Assembly (NCBI GenBank): GCA_947311845.1
Contig: CAMZMU010000063.1
Coordinates: forward strand, 126,330,914 to 126,394,913
Length of the DNA stretch: 64,000 nucleotides
Direction of reading: 5' to 3'
Source: Poa pratensis
Lineage: Eukaryota > Streptophyta > Magnoliopsida > Poales > Poaceae
A program made the position numbers and the translations under genes. The notes under the pieces are model-generated. The model saw only the letters and a list, made by a program, of their open reading frames with translations, was not told where the DNA came from and made no database searches. Below, in pieces: positions 12,077 through 22,926 of the stretch; the stretch's first letter is position 1, and every line of letters begins with the position of its first letter.

Positions 12077-12478
12077 GAAGAGATTTCTCGCTCCCGAGCT
12101 CTAGTGATCCTCTAGTTAAAAAGTAAAAAAAAAAATCATATTTATAAGTTTTAGAAAAATCTGAAAACAAATCTGCATGTTGTCAATGATATATCCCCCA
12201 AACGTACAAAGTCTCGGTTTGAAATATTTCATATTCTGTTCTACACAAAAAAGAGAAAAGTGTGATCTAAATTTACATACTTTCAAATCTTCAAAATATA
12301 CAAGATTTGTTTTTTTAGCCCAAAATATTAAGTATTTCGAATAAAAAAATCACGTTTGTGGGATACATCATTAGCAACATGCATGAATGTTTTCAGATTT
12401 TATAAAACTTTAAAATATCATTTTTGAAATTTATAAACTAGAGGGAGCACTAGAACTCGGGAGCAAAAGGTGTGTTCC
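12077..12478. mobile_element. MITE of about 400 bp with long terminal inverted repeats
   Basis: CTCCCGAGCTCTAGTG (12091-12106) is mirrored by CACTAGAACTCGGGAG (12449-12464). Adjacent TCTAGTT / AACTAGAG extend the match. The interior is also loosely palindromic (AAATATTTCATATTCTG versus AATATTAAGTATTTCG). Family uncertain; the element lies about 120 bp beyond the stop codon of the F-box gene. Confidence 0.65.
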
Positions 12479-12598
12479 GCACTAGTCACACGCTTCATCA
12501 CTTTGACAGATAAGAAATGAGAACTTACACGGCATCAACATCGTCAAGCATCTAAGTACCTAACACACACCCCGTCAGTTGGTTTACAGCCATGCGAC

Positions 12599-15026
12599 CT
12601 AGCTGACACTTGGTAAGCAGACATCGCCAAGAAAGTCTTCCAAGTTAGGCTGGAACCATATGGCGTTCAAGGGCTCCTGGGCATTGAAGGAAGGGTAGTA
12701 TTGTCGCTCTTTTAAACAGTAGAACGCCTGCGCTCTGCCACCATCGTCAGTCTCGGTATAGTTCGGGAGGTACACCTTGTTGCATAAATCCTCTCCGGGA
12801 GGTGGCCTCGCAATCAGAGCATTATTGCTCCTATCCCAAAACACGGCAGCATCCTCCATCCCTTCCAACTCCGTCCAAACCATCTTCGACCGATCGAGCT
12901 TAAAAATTCTAATGGACCCTTCGTCGCCGCACTCTCGGAGAATGGCGACCAGCTCACGTTTCCACTCTACCAGATAGCTATAGTCCCATTCCCCCGTTCT
13001 ATGCACCTCTTCGCTTCCTCGTATTGGCTGATCCGGCTTCTTGAGGACGTTCCACTCCATCTTCTCCTCGTTCGGATCCACGACTCCAAGCCTGCCATTG
13101 ATGTCAAGGAAGTAGAAGACGCCGTCGAGGAAGACGGGGCTGTGAGATGCCATTAGGAAAGTCGGTACATCGTCGTCGCTTAAGCATTCTTCCTTCCAAT
13201 CTTCGTCTCCGATTCGCCAGGTTTGTATCGTGACAACTTTGCCGTCTGAGCTAGCGGCGAGGACCATGAAGTCTGGAGAACCGGCACAGATGAGAACGAG
13301 ATCCCCTTGAGGTCAAGGACATTCAGAGGTGGAAGAGAAATCGCATCCCCATTTGGATAATTCTTGAATGGATTCACTAGGAAGAACATGTGCTTGTCAT
13401 CGCCTCTGGACAGTCCTCGGGACACGATGGCCCAACCATTCTTTGTGAAATGCAGTAACTGCGATCCTTGCGATTTGAGATCTGAAGAAGGGATGCTTAC
13501 GCTGATGATGTACTTCTTCTCACTCACCGGATCGAATACCTCAACAAGATCCTTGGTCCTTCCTGGCCGAGTTGTCATGAGCAATGGTGACACCTTTGCA
13601 TCCTGGATCGAGCTCGTGATGGAGTTCCACTGTTTGCATACAGCTTTCAGGTGCAGGAAATCTATGAATGATATCTTCTTTACTATTAGGTGCAACAAGT
13701 CGGCCTGGAGATCACTCCACTGCGAGGACACAATGTTGGTCGTTATGACCTCCTTTTTTTCCTCCGTGCAGCAATGTTTAGTTCTTCTCATGACCTGTAA
13801 GTACAAGTTGAAAGTCGCGTCAAGGATGGACGACAAAAAAAGAACAAAAATCCATCCTCAAACTATTTAGTTTCCCTTTTGGCAATGTTCAATTTGCACT
13901 AACTAGTCGTATGAGTTATGATGATCAGAGACTTAGTACCTCCGTGGGGTGGTCATCGCTGTCAGTGGTTTGTGGTGCTTCCAGACCGAAGCTGCAAATG
14001 CATGTATAGTTAATTAGGTATACATTATTAAACCATCTCTCAATCAGTAGAATCAAGACGGGCATATGAACAAGCAAGTGGAATTCATCATAATACATAC
14101 CTAGTAGAAAGAGCCCAAAAAGTGTCCTCCTCGTCCTGGTCACACCCCTCGACTATACTGAGCCTAATGGTCATATCATCCAGAGACACAGTGTAGATAC
14201 CGTATTCACCGCAAACTTCTTGGAGGACATGGACACAGTTGGGTTGGGTTCCTGCTTCAGCCGCCGATGGAACCACGAAAGAAAACCTGCCTACGAAGAA
14301 CGTTCGATCCCCGATGCTTTCGACGATCTCCCAGGCATTATGTCCGTGATTCCAGCGGAAGAGCTTGACGTCAACCAACTCCGGGTGGCAGCCGAAAAAG
14401 CAGGAGCGCACCAAGAAGAGCCCGTCGGGACAAGGTATCGGGTAGCACCTGTACCCGGCGTGCACAGGGCATGGCGGCGGGCGCCTGAGATCCGTCCTTT
14501 GGACCGTCGGCGTGGGTGTGGAGGCGTCAACGGCCACCATGGATGCCATTGTCGTTGCATACACCTTCCCGTCGTGTCCCGGAGTTATGGGGCCGTCGAA
14601 GTGGTCCCAGTCCCTTTCGTGGTCGAACTCGACGGTGAGGCGGGACCACTCGGCGTCTCCAGGGCGGCAGTGGAGGAGAGACTTCTCCCAGACGAAGTCC
14701 AGCAGGACGGTGCAGTCGGGCGGTTTCTGATTGGAGAGCGCGCAGCCGAAGCATAGGTCTGGCGGTGGCGCGTCCGGGAGTGGCGGGAGAGCGATCACCG
14801 TTGGGGCCGACGACAATGTATTAGGCAAGCTCACGAGGGAGCACTCGTTAGTGAGCTCGTCGAGCATGAGCGACCAGTCACCGTCCAGGCCGAGGCATCG
14901 TTTCCCTTGCAGCGCCGCCATGTCGACGACGTGTGTGCGGCATCCGTCAAAAGGGGCGACGAGGGCGGGTTTGCTCGTTCCGTTGAACTGAACCACCCAT
15001 GGCTGCTGCTGTTTCTTCTTGGCCAT
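12599..15026 (-). CDS. DUF295 - F-box - DUF295 fusion gene, three exons, with one frameshift
   Basis: Proposed exons (minus strand): 15026-14101, 13991-13940, 13794-12599. Intron 1 has donor AG|GTATGT and acceptor TTTGCAG. Intron 2 has donor GAG|GTACTA and acceptor TTACAG and is phase 0. The joined frame reads about 724 residues. Residues roughly 20-310 form a DUF295 beta-propeller-like domain. An F-box follows near 350-390 (SDLQADLLHLI, FLHLKAVCKQW), then a second DUF295 domain. F-box proteins of this class recruit substrates to SCF ubiquitin ligases. The ATG at 15026 (MAKKKQQQ) is chosen because the upstream extension has no ATG and the second copy conserves this start. A one-base loss near 13280-13285 shifts the frame inside the conserved ISFSSVP-GSPDF region. 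If real, it truncates the second DUF295 domain, so this may be a recent pseudogene or a sequence error. Two separate genes are the alternative, but the 133-bp gap between stop and next ATG leaves little room for a terminator and promoter. Confidence 0.72.
13280..13286 (-). other. Single-base frameshift in exon 3 of the F-box/DUF295 gene
   Basis: Two long frames abut here: the F-box-bearing frame runs on to a stop at 13180, while the frame covering 12599-13267 continues the DUF295 homology. The shift lies at or next to a short G/C run, where one missing base would restore one continuous frame. Confidence 0.75.
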
Positions 15027-16470
15027 CAAGGTAGGAGATCGATCGCTCGGTTCTTCTGAATCGACAGGAAGATTATATGGTGGTCTGTAGATGTTAACCT
15101 CGTTGTCCAATGTCTAAGTCTGAATAATTTTTTATGTCCAAAAAAAGTCTGAATTGTTTTAGAAGCGGGAGTCCTAGTTATAGTAATAGACTTAGGGTTC
15201 AAAGTCCTAGTCTAATTCCCTAATCTCCGACGTGTATATAAGCACTGCTTGTAAGTTGTAACACCGAAAAAATCACAAAGAAATAACAAAACGCAAGACA
15301 GGCGGGATACGTGCCAGTGCAAATGGATCCTAGAGCAAGTTAGCTGCTCACCTAGGGCGCCTTTGGCTGACTGCAGCTAGGTGGCCCGGCCCACCCAGGT
15401 GCGACCTCCTCGTATTTGCTTACTCGTTTTTCCTCTTGGGCTTGGTTAGCGCACTCCTCAAAGCACCCTCAGGGCATGCCACATAGGAACGCTCGAATCA
15501 AGCTAGGGCCATGCCGCGCAGCTGTAAGAAGGAGCGATACTCATGGGCTCGTTCATTCCCGTTGCTTCGCCTCGCTCTGTTTCACCTATCCTCTTCCAAT
15601 CGTTAATATACTGCTCGGTTTAAAAAAAGTTGTACACCAAAATGATGTGCTTTGATGTTGCGGTTCCATTCCGGCAATCAGTTCGAGTTTTCGTTAACCG
15701 CGCGGCCCTAATTTCGTGTTCTTGTCTAAAACTTTTTTGGATGAATTTTGAAGATCTTGTCGCACACAGTTGATCGTTTGCGATTTCCTTCGAGGAGTAG
15801 CTTCACCATGTAATTCCGCATAACTTTCGTGTTGTAAGTTTTACATTTCGATGCTTATAGATGGATAGATCTTGTACTGTAAGATGCGTATTTATACTGT
15901 TCTTGGTGTACGTGTCTTTTTCAACCTCCGCGCTTCCTCGTCGTCGTCGAGCTCCGCCGCCGCCATGTCATGGCATCGCCTCCAGCTCCGCCGCCATGCC
16001 ATCAAGCTTCGCCACCGCCATGCCGTGTTTTCATAGTCGACCTCCGCGTCCGCCATGGCTCGTCGTGATCACCGCATCCTTCGCCGGCGACCTCCGCCGC
16101 TGCAGCCACTCGTCATGGATCTGACACATAGAGCATTCCAAGTGTGGTGGTGTGAGGTAAGTTCACCTATGTGGAAATGGTGAGATTAACCGAATCTATA
16201 AACATAAGCTCGTTGTTTGGTTGTGTCTGCACGAAGAGAGATCTCGTTTTTTGCTGCGGGCTACCAAACAACAATCACAACATGATTTTGGGGTGGCTTT
16301 ACTCAGCACTGCCCCCCTTAGCCTGCCCCCAGTGCAGCACCAAATGACAACGCGAACCAAACGCGCCCCTACGGATACTAGCCAATCGATCAAGCTGCTT
16401 CAGGAAGCTAGCTTTGGACTGCATGTTTGCGTACGTATATGTGCTTTGCTCACGAGCTGTGACGATCTAA
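15027..16470. other. Upstream region of the F-box/DUF295 gene
   Basis: Shares recognisable blocks with 49373-50440 in the second copy ('gacttagg', 'agtctaattccc', 'tataagcactg'), so it belongs to the duplicated segment. A simple GCC/TCC-rich stretch (about 15925-16120) has frames without family features. No gene is called. Confidence 0.5.
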
Positions 16471-16482
16471 CGGCTATAAAAC

Positions 16483-17695
16483 GAGTTAATTGTAGCCTAC
16501 GACAATTGGGGCTAGGGCTATAAAAAACTACCACTTTATGAATTATTTGTAGAAACCACCGTTTTCGGGGTGACGCGTCGCAAGCAGCATTGATGGACCA
16601 GCTGACATGCTCTAAACGAGTTTCTGACAGGCGGGGCCTGCTGTCAGGCTTACGTGGCATGATGAAACGGTCAAGAGGGACACACATTGTACTGCTTATA
16701 AATTTTGGGGTTTCTTTTGGAAATATTCGAAGGGACTTACGTTGACCCAATCCCTTCCCCATGACTCTGGCTAAAATCAACCAGCTCATCATCTTCCCCG
16801 CGGCCGGCGCCCAAGTTCCCTTTCCTCCATGGCCGAGCTGCCTCTCTTCATATCGAACGCCGGCCACCACTGCCATGGAAGGCCCCGAGATTTCACCTTT
16901 CGAATGGGCAGATCGCGCCCTGACCAGGCTAGCGCGGCGCGCCTTGCCCGAATTTTTGCGCCGCGTGTGCGGCTACGATTTCGGCCGGAGCCGAGGACGA
17001 CGAGGAGTGGCGGCCTCCCCGCATCTCCTTTCTGTGCGGCCCTCCGTGGTCCCCTTTGCCTCTCTGCCCCGAGCACCACGCAGCCGCCCTAATGGCTCCC
17101 GGCTAGGACGGACATGCCGACGGCGGCGTGCTCTGGATGCCGTTCGCGTTCTCTGTGCTCCGAGAAAGAGGAGAGCTGAAAATTGTTGGAGAAGGAGGGA
17201 GTGGATGAGCACGCCTTGTACCCGACATGGTCGTCGGCGACGGCCGACGTTGCCGGCGGCCACGACGCCTTGTTCACCGCGCGCTCCCCCTGACCCCGTG
17301 CTGCCACGTTAGCGCACTCGTGCTCGCCGCGGAACGCCATGGTCGTGCTCGCTGACGTCCAAGGCGGCGCGCGGCCGCGGCCAGAGCGATGGTGGTCGGA
17401 GGCGGCAAAGCGTAATGGCGGCGGCGCGAGTATTGGGAGAGAGAGTGGGTCAGGGGAGGAGTTGCCCTGCCAATTTACAAAATCACCCACAGATGTTTAG
17501 AACTTCTCTTACACAAGTCCCTTTTAGCTACCACGTGGACCTGACAGCGCGGGCCTTACTTAGAGCGTGTCAACTGGCTAATCAGTGCTGCTTGCGACGC
17601 ATCACCCCGAAAATGGTGGTTTCTGCAAATAATTTGTAAAGTGGTAGTTTTTTGTAGCCCTAACCCCAATTGTCATAGGTTTCTGCAATTAACTC
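16483..17695. mobile_element. Mutator-like element (Pack-MULE type), 1,213 bp
   Basis: Long terminal inverted repeats of about 170-185 bp (starting GAGTTAATTG at both ends) are flanked by a perfect 9-bp duplication CTATAAAAC (16474-16482 and 17696-17704). No transposase is encoded. The interior (about 16740-17480) is GC-rich with overlapping frames on both strands and looks like captured gene sequence; its source is not recognised. The second copy of the segment has an uninterrupted CTATAAAAC at 50444-50452, an empty site. Confidence 0.92.
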
Positions 17696-17704
17696 CTATA
17701 AAAC

Positions 17705-18750
17705 AAACAATTATTATCAGAGCCGCGACGATCTAGGATGGGCGACAACAGTGACATCGAGTCCACCAACAACTCAAAGTCCGCCAAGAGCAACGGCTCC
17801 ATGGCGAACAGCAAAAGCGATCGATAAGACGAACAAAATACTGCAAGACAGTAATCAGTGGAGCGAGAGGTGCCAACGTAATGGCGGTTCGCAGTTTCCC
17901 GTGAACTACCCGCTAGTGACCCAACCAACTAGAATATTTGGGCGGTGAAGATGAACATTATTACCCGATCGAACACTCCGAGTGTGGTACGTAATTTGAA
18001 AGGGAAATTCCCTCCTGACTTGCTTTGGTGTTAATAACAACATAATTAGCAGACTAACCATGTGTTTGAGCATAATAATTTTTCGGTTATTATTTGAGTC
18101 GCAGTGCAACCGTACGATCAAAATAGAATCTCCTTCAAAAGGTATGATGAAAATCAAATCACGTGCACACATACGTATGCACCCTTCCCTTCTTAGAGTG
18201 AAAGAGAGCTCACCCTCACTTGAGCCATTGTTGTTTCGCTCTCCGGACCCGCTTGTATCGGGGTTCTACCCGGGTTGTATCGTTTCCCTATTGTTACGTG
18301 AAATGATGAAAGTGGGGAAAATGAAATTTCATGGTGAATTTCTGTGTGCATGTCAAATCCTAGTTATTGACCCCAATGGGGATGAGTTAAGTCATAAGTG
18401 TTGATCAAGAAGAAACAACAAGCTTGAGAATGAGAAATAAAATATAATTTACAATTGTTCAAAATAATTCAATCTTTGTTATTGCATTGCCTAGGTGATG
18501 GACATATATAAATCAAAAATACATTTCATTGCAAAATAGTGCCCAATTTACATATATTTTCTTAGTTGACAGTTTTACGTTAGATGTATGGGCAGTCTAA
18601 TTGGTAACAGTAATTGTCCAAATAGAATTACTGGAAAATATCGGGTCAAAATCTAGGCATTGGTCATCTATTTTTCATAGACATGCTTGGATAAAAAGCA
18701 CATAATTTGATATCTTTTTCCTAAATAGTTTGCGCAGTCACAATTTCATG
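17705..18750. other. Duplicated-segment DNA, no gene called
   Basis: Blocks match 50453-50890 ('cgacgatctaggatgggcgacaac', 'ttttcggttattatt', 'gagagctcaccctca'). Short frames only. Beyond about 18290 the sequence is AT-rich and unmatched. Confidence 0.5.
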
Positions 18751-18756
18751 ATTTTG

Positions 18757-19040
18757 AATTTGTGAGATAATTTTAATTTTGGTTGTCAACGTGTTTCATT
18801 AGAAAATATGTCACTTTGATGCTAAGATTCATAATAGAATTACATTTTTTTACATAATGCAATAACACATGAACATTTTATCAACCGAGAATTTAGAGAA
18901 TTTGTGAGATAATTTTAATTTTGGTTATCAACGTGTTTCATTAGAAAATATGTCACTTTGATGCTAAGATTCATAATAGAATTACATTTTTTTACATAAT
19001 GCAATAACACATGAACATTTTATCAATCGAGAATTTAGAG
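18757..19040 (+). repeat. 142-bp direct tandem duplication, two copies
   Basis: The unit beginning near TTTGTGAGATAATTTTAA repeats after 142 bp (18761 and 18903) with only a few substitutions, and ends near AATTTAGAGA. The near identity points to a recent local duplication. Confidence 0.9.
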
Positions 19041-19494
19041 ATCATCTCCATTGTAAACGAATTAATGTTGGAAACTGATGACACTTTCGTATTGGCACCA
19101 CTATTGGGTACTGGTTTTCCGTCCGGGAAGAATATTGAGGGCGTCGATAGAGATGCTATGACACCAAGTCCGGCTCTGGCCAGTGCGAGAGGGGCGCCAG
19201 CCTGGGGCCAACTAAAATAGGGGCCCATATATTGTAGACATTATGTACAGGGCATAGGGAAAAACAGGAAAATGGCCCATTTCGGTCTATCACACAACCA
19301 GCCCACGTATCATTGGTCGAGTTTGCACTGGGCCCGTGAAATTCTAGAGCCGGCCCTATATGAAACCTTGTGGTTTCTCCGCAACATCTGGCACAACAAT
19401 ACATTTTCTTACCACTTATATTTCATCATCGTATAGCACACACATATTTCTGGAAATTTGGTTTTGCCACGGATATCCACCGGTCAAACGTCGG

Positions 19495-19797
19495 TTGTTG
19501 AGAATCAACCTGTGGTTGGATGGTTAGGAGGATGGTTGTACCCGTAACCCACCAAAGTACAAATCTCAGGTTTGACGTTGCTATTTCTCATTTACGTGGA
19601 ATATTTTTCAGTGCGAAACGACGCTTTGGTTGACAGCGAGACGTCTGTGGTGACTTCGTCAATTTTAATACGTTATCCATTAACTCAGTTTTATGCTTAT
19701 CGGGATAGATTATGCATGCGCGCGTGTTTTTATGGGTAAGTATATGATGCGCGCTTTATGTAAGCGTCCAGATGTGTATTGTTGTACTTCAAAAAAC
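19495..19797 (+). mobile_element. Au-type SINE
   Basis: The tRNA-like head (CCTGTGGTTGGATGGTTAGG, then ACCCACCAAAGTACAAATCTCAGG standing for box B) is followed by the characteristic body: CATTTACGTGGA, GAGACGTCTGTGGTGAC and TTCGTCAA. It then runs through TGCGCGCGTGTTTTTATGGG to a tail ending in TGTTGTACTTC and A residues. This order is that of the Au SINE of grasses. It is absent at the matching place in the second copy near 55450-55490. Confidence 0.78.
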
Positions 19798-20400
19798 AAG
19801 ACGGTCTCGTCTTGGTAGCCCAAACTCTTGGACGGATAAGGAAGCCCGAAGACGCAGATTCATCTTTGACCTAACTTGTGCACTTCGTGTAAAATGACTC
19901 GTAACTTGATCGGTAAGTACTATCACCCTCTCGGCGCAACTGTCCTGCGATCTCCCCTCCATATCTCCAAAATACACAAGTTGAAGCAAGAGCGCAAGAC
20001 CCCATCCTGCTGGTGAGTGCACATGAAGCAAAGCAACTACGCGTGGGTCAGAGTTGACTAAGGCACATACCTGCAGGGAGCAAAAACGGCCGGATTATCA
20101 TCCACATTACACGCAGGGACAAATGGAGACTGTTCCGTACATTGCATCTAAGCTATTTAACTGAGCCGTAATCTGAGTCTCTTAAAAAAAGGCCTAATGG
20201 AGACTGTTCCGTACATTGCATCCACATTACACGCCCAATTTTGTTCTCACAGACCACGGCCGCGCCGACCTAAGTAGTCCGTACGTGGCGATAAAAAACA
20301 GATTAGATCGAGGTTGTGACTGCAAGTACCCAAGAGAATTTGAATTTGTGCTATTATATGTACACAGTATAAAATACTAAGCCAAACAACGACTCTTCCT
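19798..20400. other. Duplicated-segment DNA matching 55690-56220
   Basis: Strong block matches, for example CGGCGCAACTGTCCTGCGAT and GTGGGTCAGAGTTGACTA, occur in the same order in both copies. A shorter internal repeat (GGAGACTGTTCCGTACATTG near 20126 and 20196) is present. No gene called. Confidence 0.6.
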
Positions 20401-20413
20401 TTGCCCGAAAGCT

Positions 20414-20542
20414 GTGGATGGGCTAGTAGCCCAGTGGTGAGTGCGCAGTGGCGCCTCCCAGTCAGCGCGGGTTCGATCCCCGTCGCACACCTCAAGCTTA
20501 ATTAAAATACCGCAGGGTTCCTCCCCTGCTGGTCACGTTTTT
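20414..20542 (+). mobile_element. tRNA-derived SINE, 129 bp, with 13-bp TSD
   Basis: An A-box-like TAGCCCAGTGG (20427-20437) and B-box GGTTCGATCCC (20470-20480) form a tRNA-like head, and the element ends in a T-run. The 13-bp direct repeat TTGCCCGAAAGCT flanks it (20401-20413 and 20543-20555), as expected for LINE-mediated retroposition. It does not close into a proper tRNA acceptor stem, so it is not a functional tRNA gene. Confidence 0.88.
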
Positions 20543-21269
20543 TTGCCCGAAAGCTATAGTAGATCAGTTTCTGCTTTTGCCTCCCGCTGGGCGCTTTCCT
20601 ATTTGCCCGACGTACTATTTTTAATGTTAGTGAAAGAGTTACTAAATTCAGAGCATGGCTAATAGAAGATCCCGTTGCTGGCTATAGAGCAGCGCCACGT
20701 CATCTAAAGTCCACATAAAAGTTCACTCATACAATAGCTTGGCTATAGATTAGCTACTCCCTCCTTCTCGGTTTACACTGCGCGCTTGAGGATTCTCTGG
20801 GACCAAGGTGCAGCGTGGTTTAGTTTGGAAAAGAGCTAAAAAATAGCTTCGGTTGTTACCCACGGCGCCTAATTACTCGTGAAAATTACGTGCATTACTC
20901 CCTCCGCCCAGTAACCGAACAGTCCTCGTGCATGCATAGGTGGAGATCGATTCCACCGGATCGAGCTAGCTTTCCTTCTTCCTCCCGCTAGTTTCGCTCC
21001 AACCTTTCCATCCAAAACGAAAAACTTTCGCCTGCAAAAGCTCCCGCCGATGCTCCCCGCTCCCAACACTAGTAGAAACCGGACATTTAGTCCCGGGTGG
21101 GGAGGACCTCTAGTCCCGGTTTCTCAGCCGGGACGTCCGAATCGGTACTAGAGGCCCCCCTCTAGTCCCGGGTGTGTTACGAACCGGGACACAATGGCTA
21201 CCCACGTGGCCGCTCACGCCGCGCGTGGTCGAGGACCTTTTGTCCCAACCAACCGGAACTAAAGGCTCT

Positions 21270-22926
21270 TTTTTTTAAATATTTTTATTTTGAAATTTTT
21301 TGATTTTTTTTGAATTTTTTTCTATATTTCATATCTTTGAATTATTTGTCAGTTTAATCTCTAATCGCCCCTAATCTCAAGTCCCAGCACGCTTTGCCCC
21401 ATCCTCGCACTAGTGATCAAACTTCCCGTATATTTCAAATCTTTGAATTATTAGTCAGTTTAATCTCTAATCGACCATAATCTCAAGTCACAGGACGCTT
21501 TGCCCCCATCCTCGCACTAGCGATCAAACTACCCGATCGGTCACCCTTCCTCACACTGCTCCACCCAGCACGCTTAACTTTTGAGTTCCTTTTCAATTAG
21601 CTTCCAAGATTGCACTGATAACAACCTGACAATACTATGGTATCAATCTTATTATCCTCTAGACTTTGATGTCACGTGATATTAATTTTTTAATTCCAAA
21701 CCTATATTTAACATAAATATTAATAATTAAGTAATAATAATTGTTAACAAATAATAAAAAAAATTAATTTTACATTATTATTGTCATTTTAAATTTAATA
21801 TGGATAAATTCATATATTTAAATTCGTAAATCGAAATTCAACAAATAATATGTATAAATAGATCAGAAAAATGATTAAGTAAGATTTATGATTAAGTAAT
21901 AATAATTATTAATTCATTTTTTGCATAAATATTACTTCAAATTATTAATTCAAAAATTAATTCATTTTTTGCATAAATATTACTTCAAATTATTTTTTGC
22001 ATAAGTAAGATTAATGATTAAGTAAGATTAATGATTAAGTAATAATAATTATTAATTCAAAAAATAATATGTATAAATCGATCAGAAAAATAATATGTAT
22101 AAATCCTGATGGGAATCTAAAAATATTGTGTCCATATCATCTTTTGCATAAATATTAATGATTAAGTAATAATAATTATTAATTCATTTTTTGTTATTTG
22201 TAGAGAATAATCATATTATTTTTTTGAAGTTCAAACCTATGTTAACATAAATATTAATGATTAAGTACTAATAGTTTTGAATTCAAATAACAAAAAAATT
22301 AATTTTACATTATTATTGTCATTTTTAATTTTATATGGATAAATTCATATCTTTAAATCCATAAATCAAAATTCGACAAATAATTTGTATAAATCCATCA
22401 AAAAATGATTATTACTTAATAATTATTAATTCATTTTTTGCATAAATATTACTTCAAATTATTTTTAGCATAAGTAAGATTAATGATTAAGTAATAATAA
22501 TTATTAATTTAAAAATAATATGTATAAATCGATCAAAAAATAATATGTATGAATCGATAAATTGAAATATTATTATTGTCATTTTTAATTTAATATGGAA
22601 ATATTCATATCTTTAAACCGTTAATCAAAATTCGACAAATAATATGTATGAATCGATCAGAAAAATGATAGGAATCTAAATATTGTGTCCATATCATCTT
22701 TTGCATAAATATTAATGATTAATTAATAATTATTATTAATTCATTTTTTTGTTATTTGTAGAGAATAATCATATTATTTTTTTGAAGTCCAAACCTATGT
22801 TAACATAAATATTAATGATTAAGTACTAATAGTTTTGAATTCAAATAACAAAAAAAAATTAATTTTACATTATTATTGTCATTTTCAATTTAATATGGAA
22901 ATATTCATATCTTTAAACCGGTAAAT
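21270..22926. repeat. AT-rich internal repeats of the CACTA left arm
   Basis: Blocks such as TTCATTTTTTGCATAAATATTACTTC, GATTAAGTAATAATAATTATT and ATTATTGTCATTTT recur many times. A block of about 450-500 bp (from the first 'gtccatatcatcttttgcataaat', near 22130) is repeated near 22690. No coding potential. Confidence 0.8.

Noticed and set aside
14220..14756. 178-codon plus-strand ORF opposite the DUF295 exon
   Set aside because: Antisense shadow of exon 1; it has no family features.
13925..15026. Independent DUF295 gene ending at the stop at 13925
   Set aside because: Not excluded, but the in-phase splice at 13940/13794 and the very short gap to the F-box frame favour one fused gene.
20418..20490. 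tRNA gene
   Set aside because: A and B boxes are present but no acceptor-stem pairing, and the 13-bp TSD with T-tail shows a SINE.
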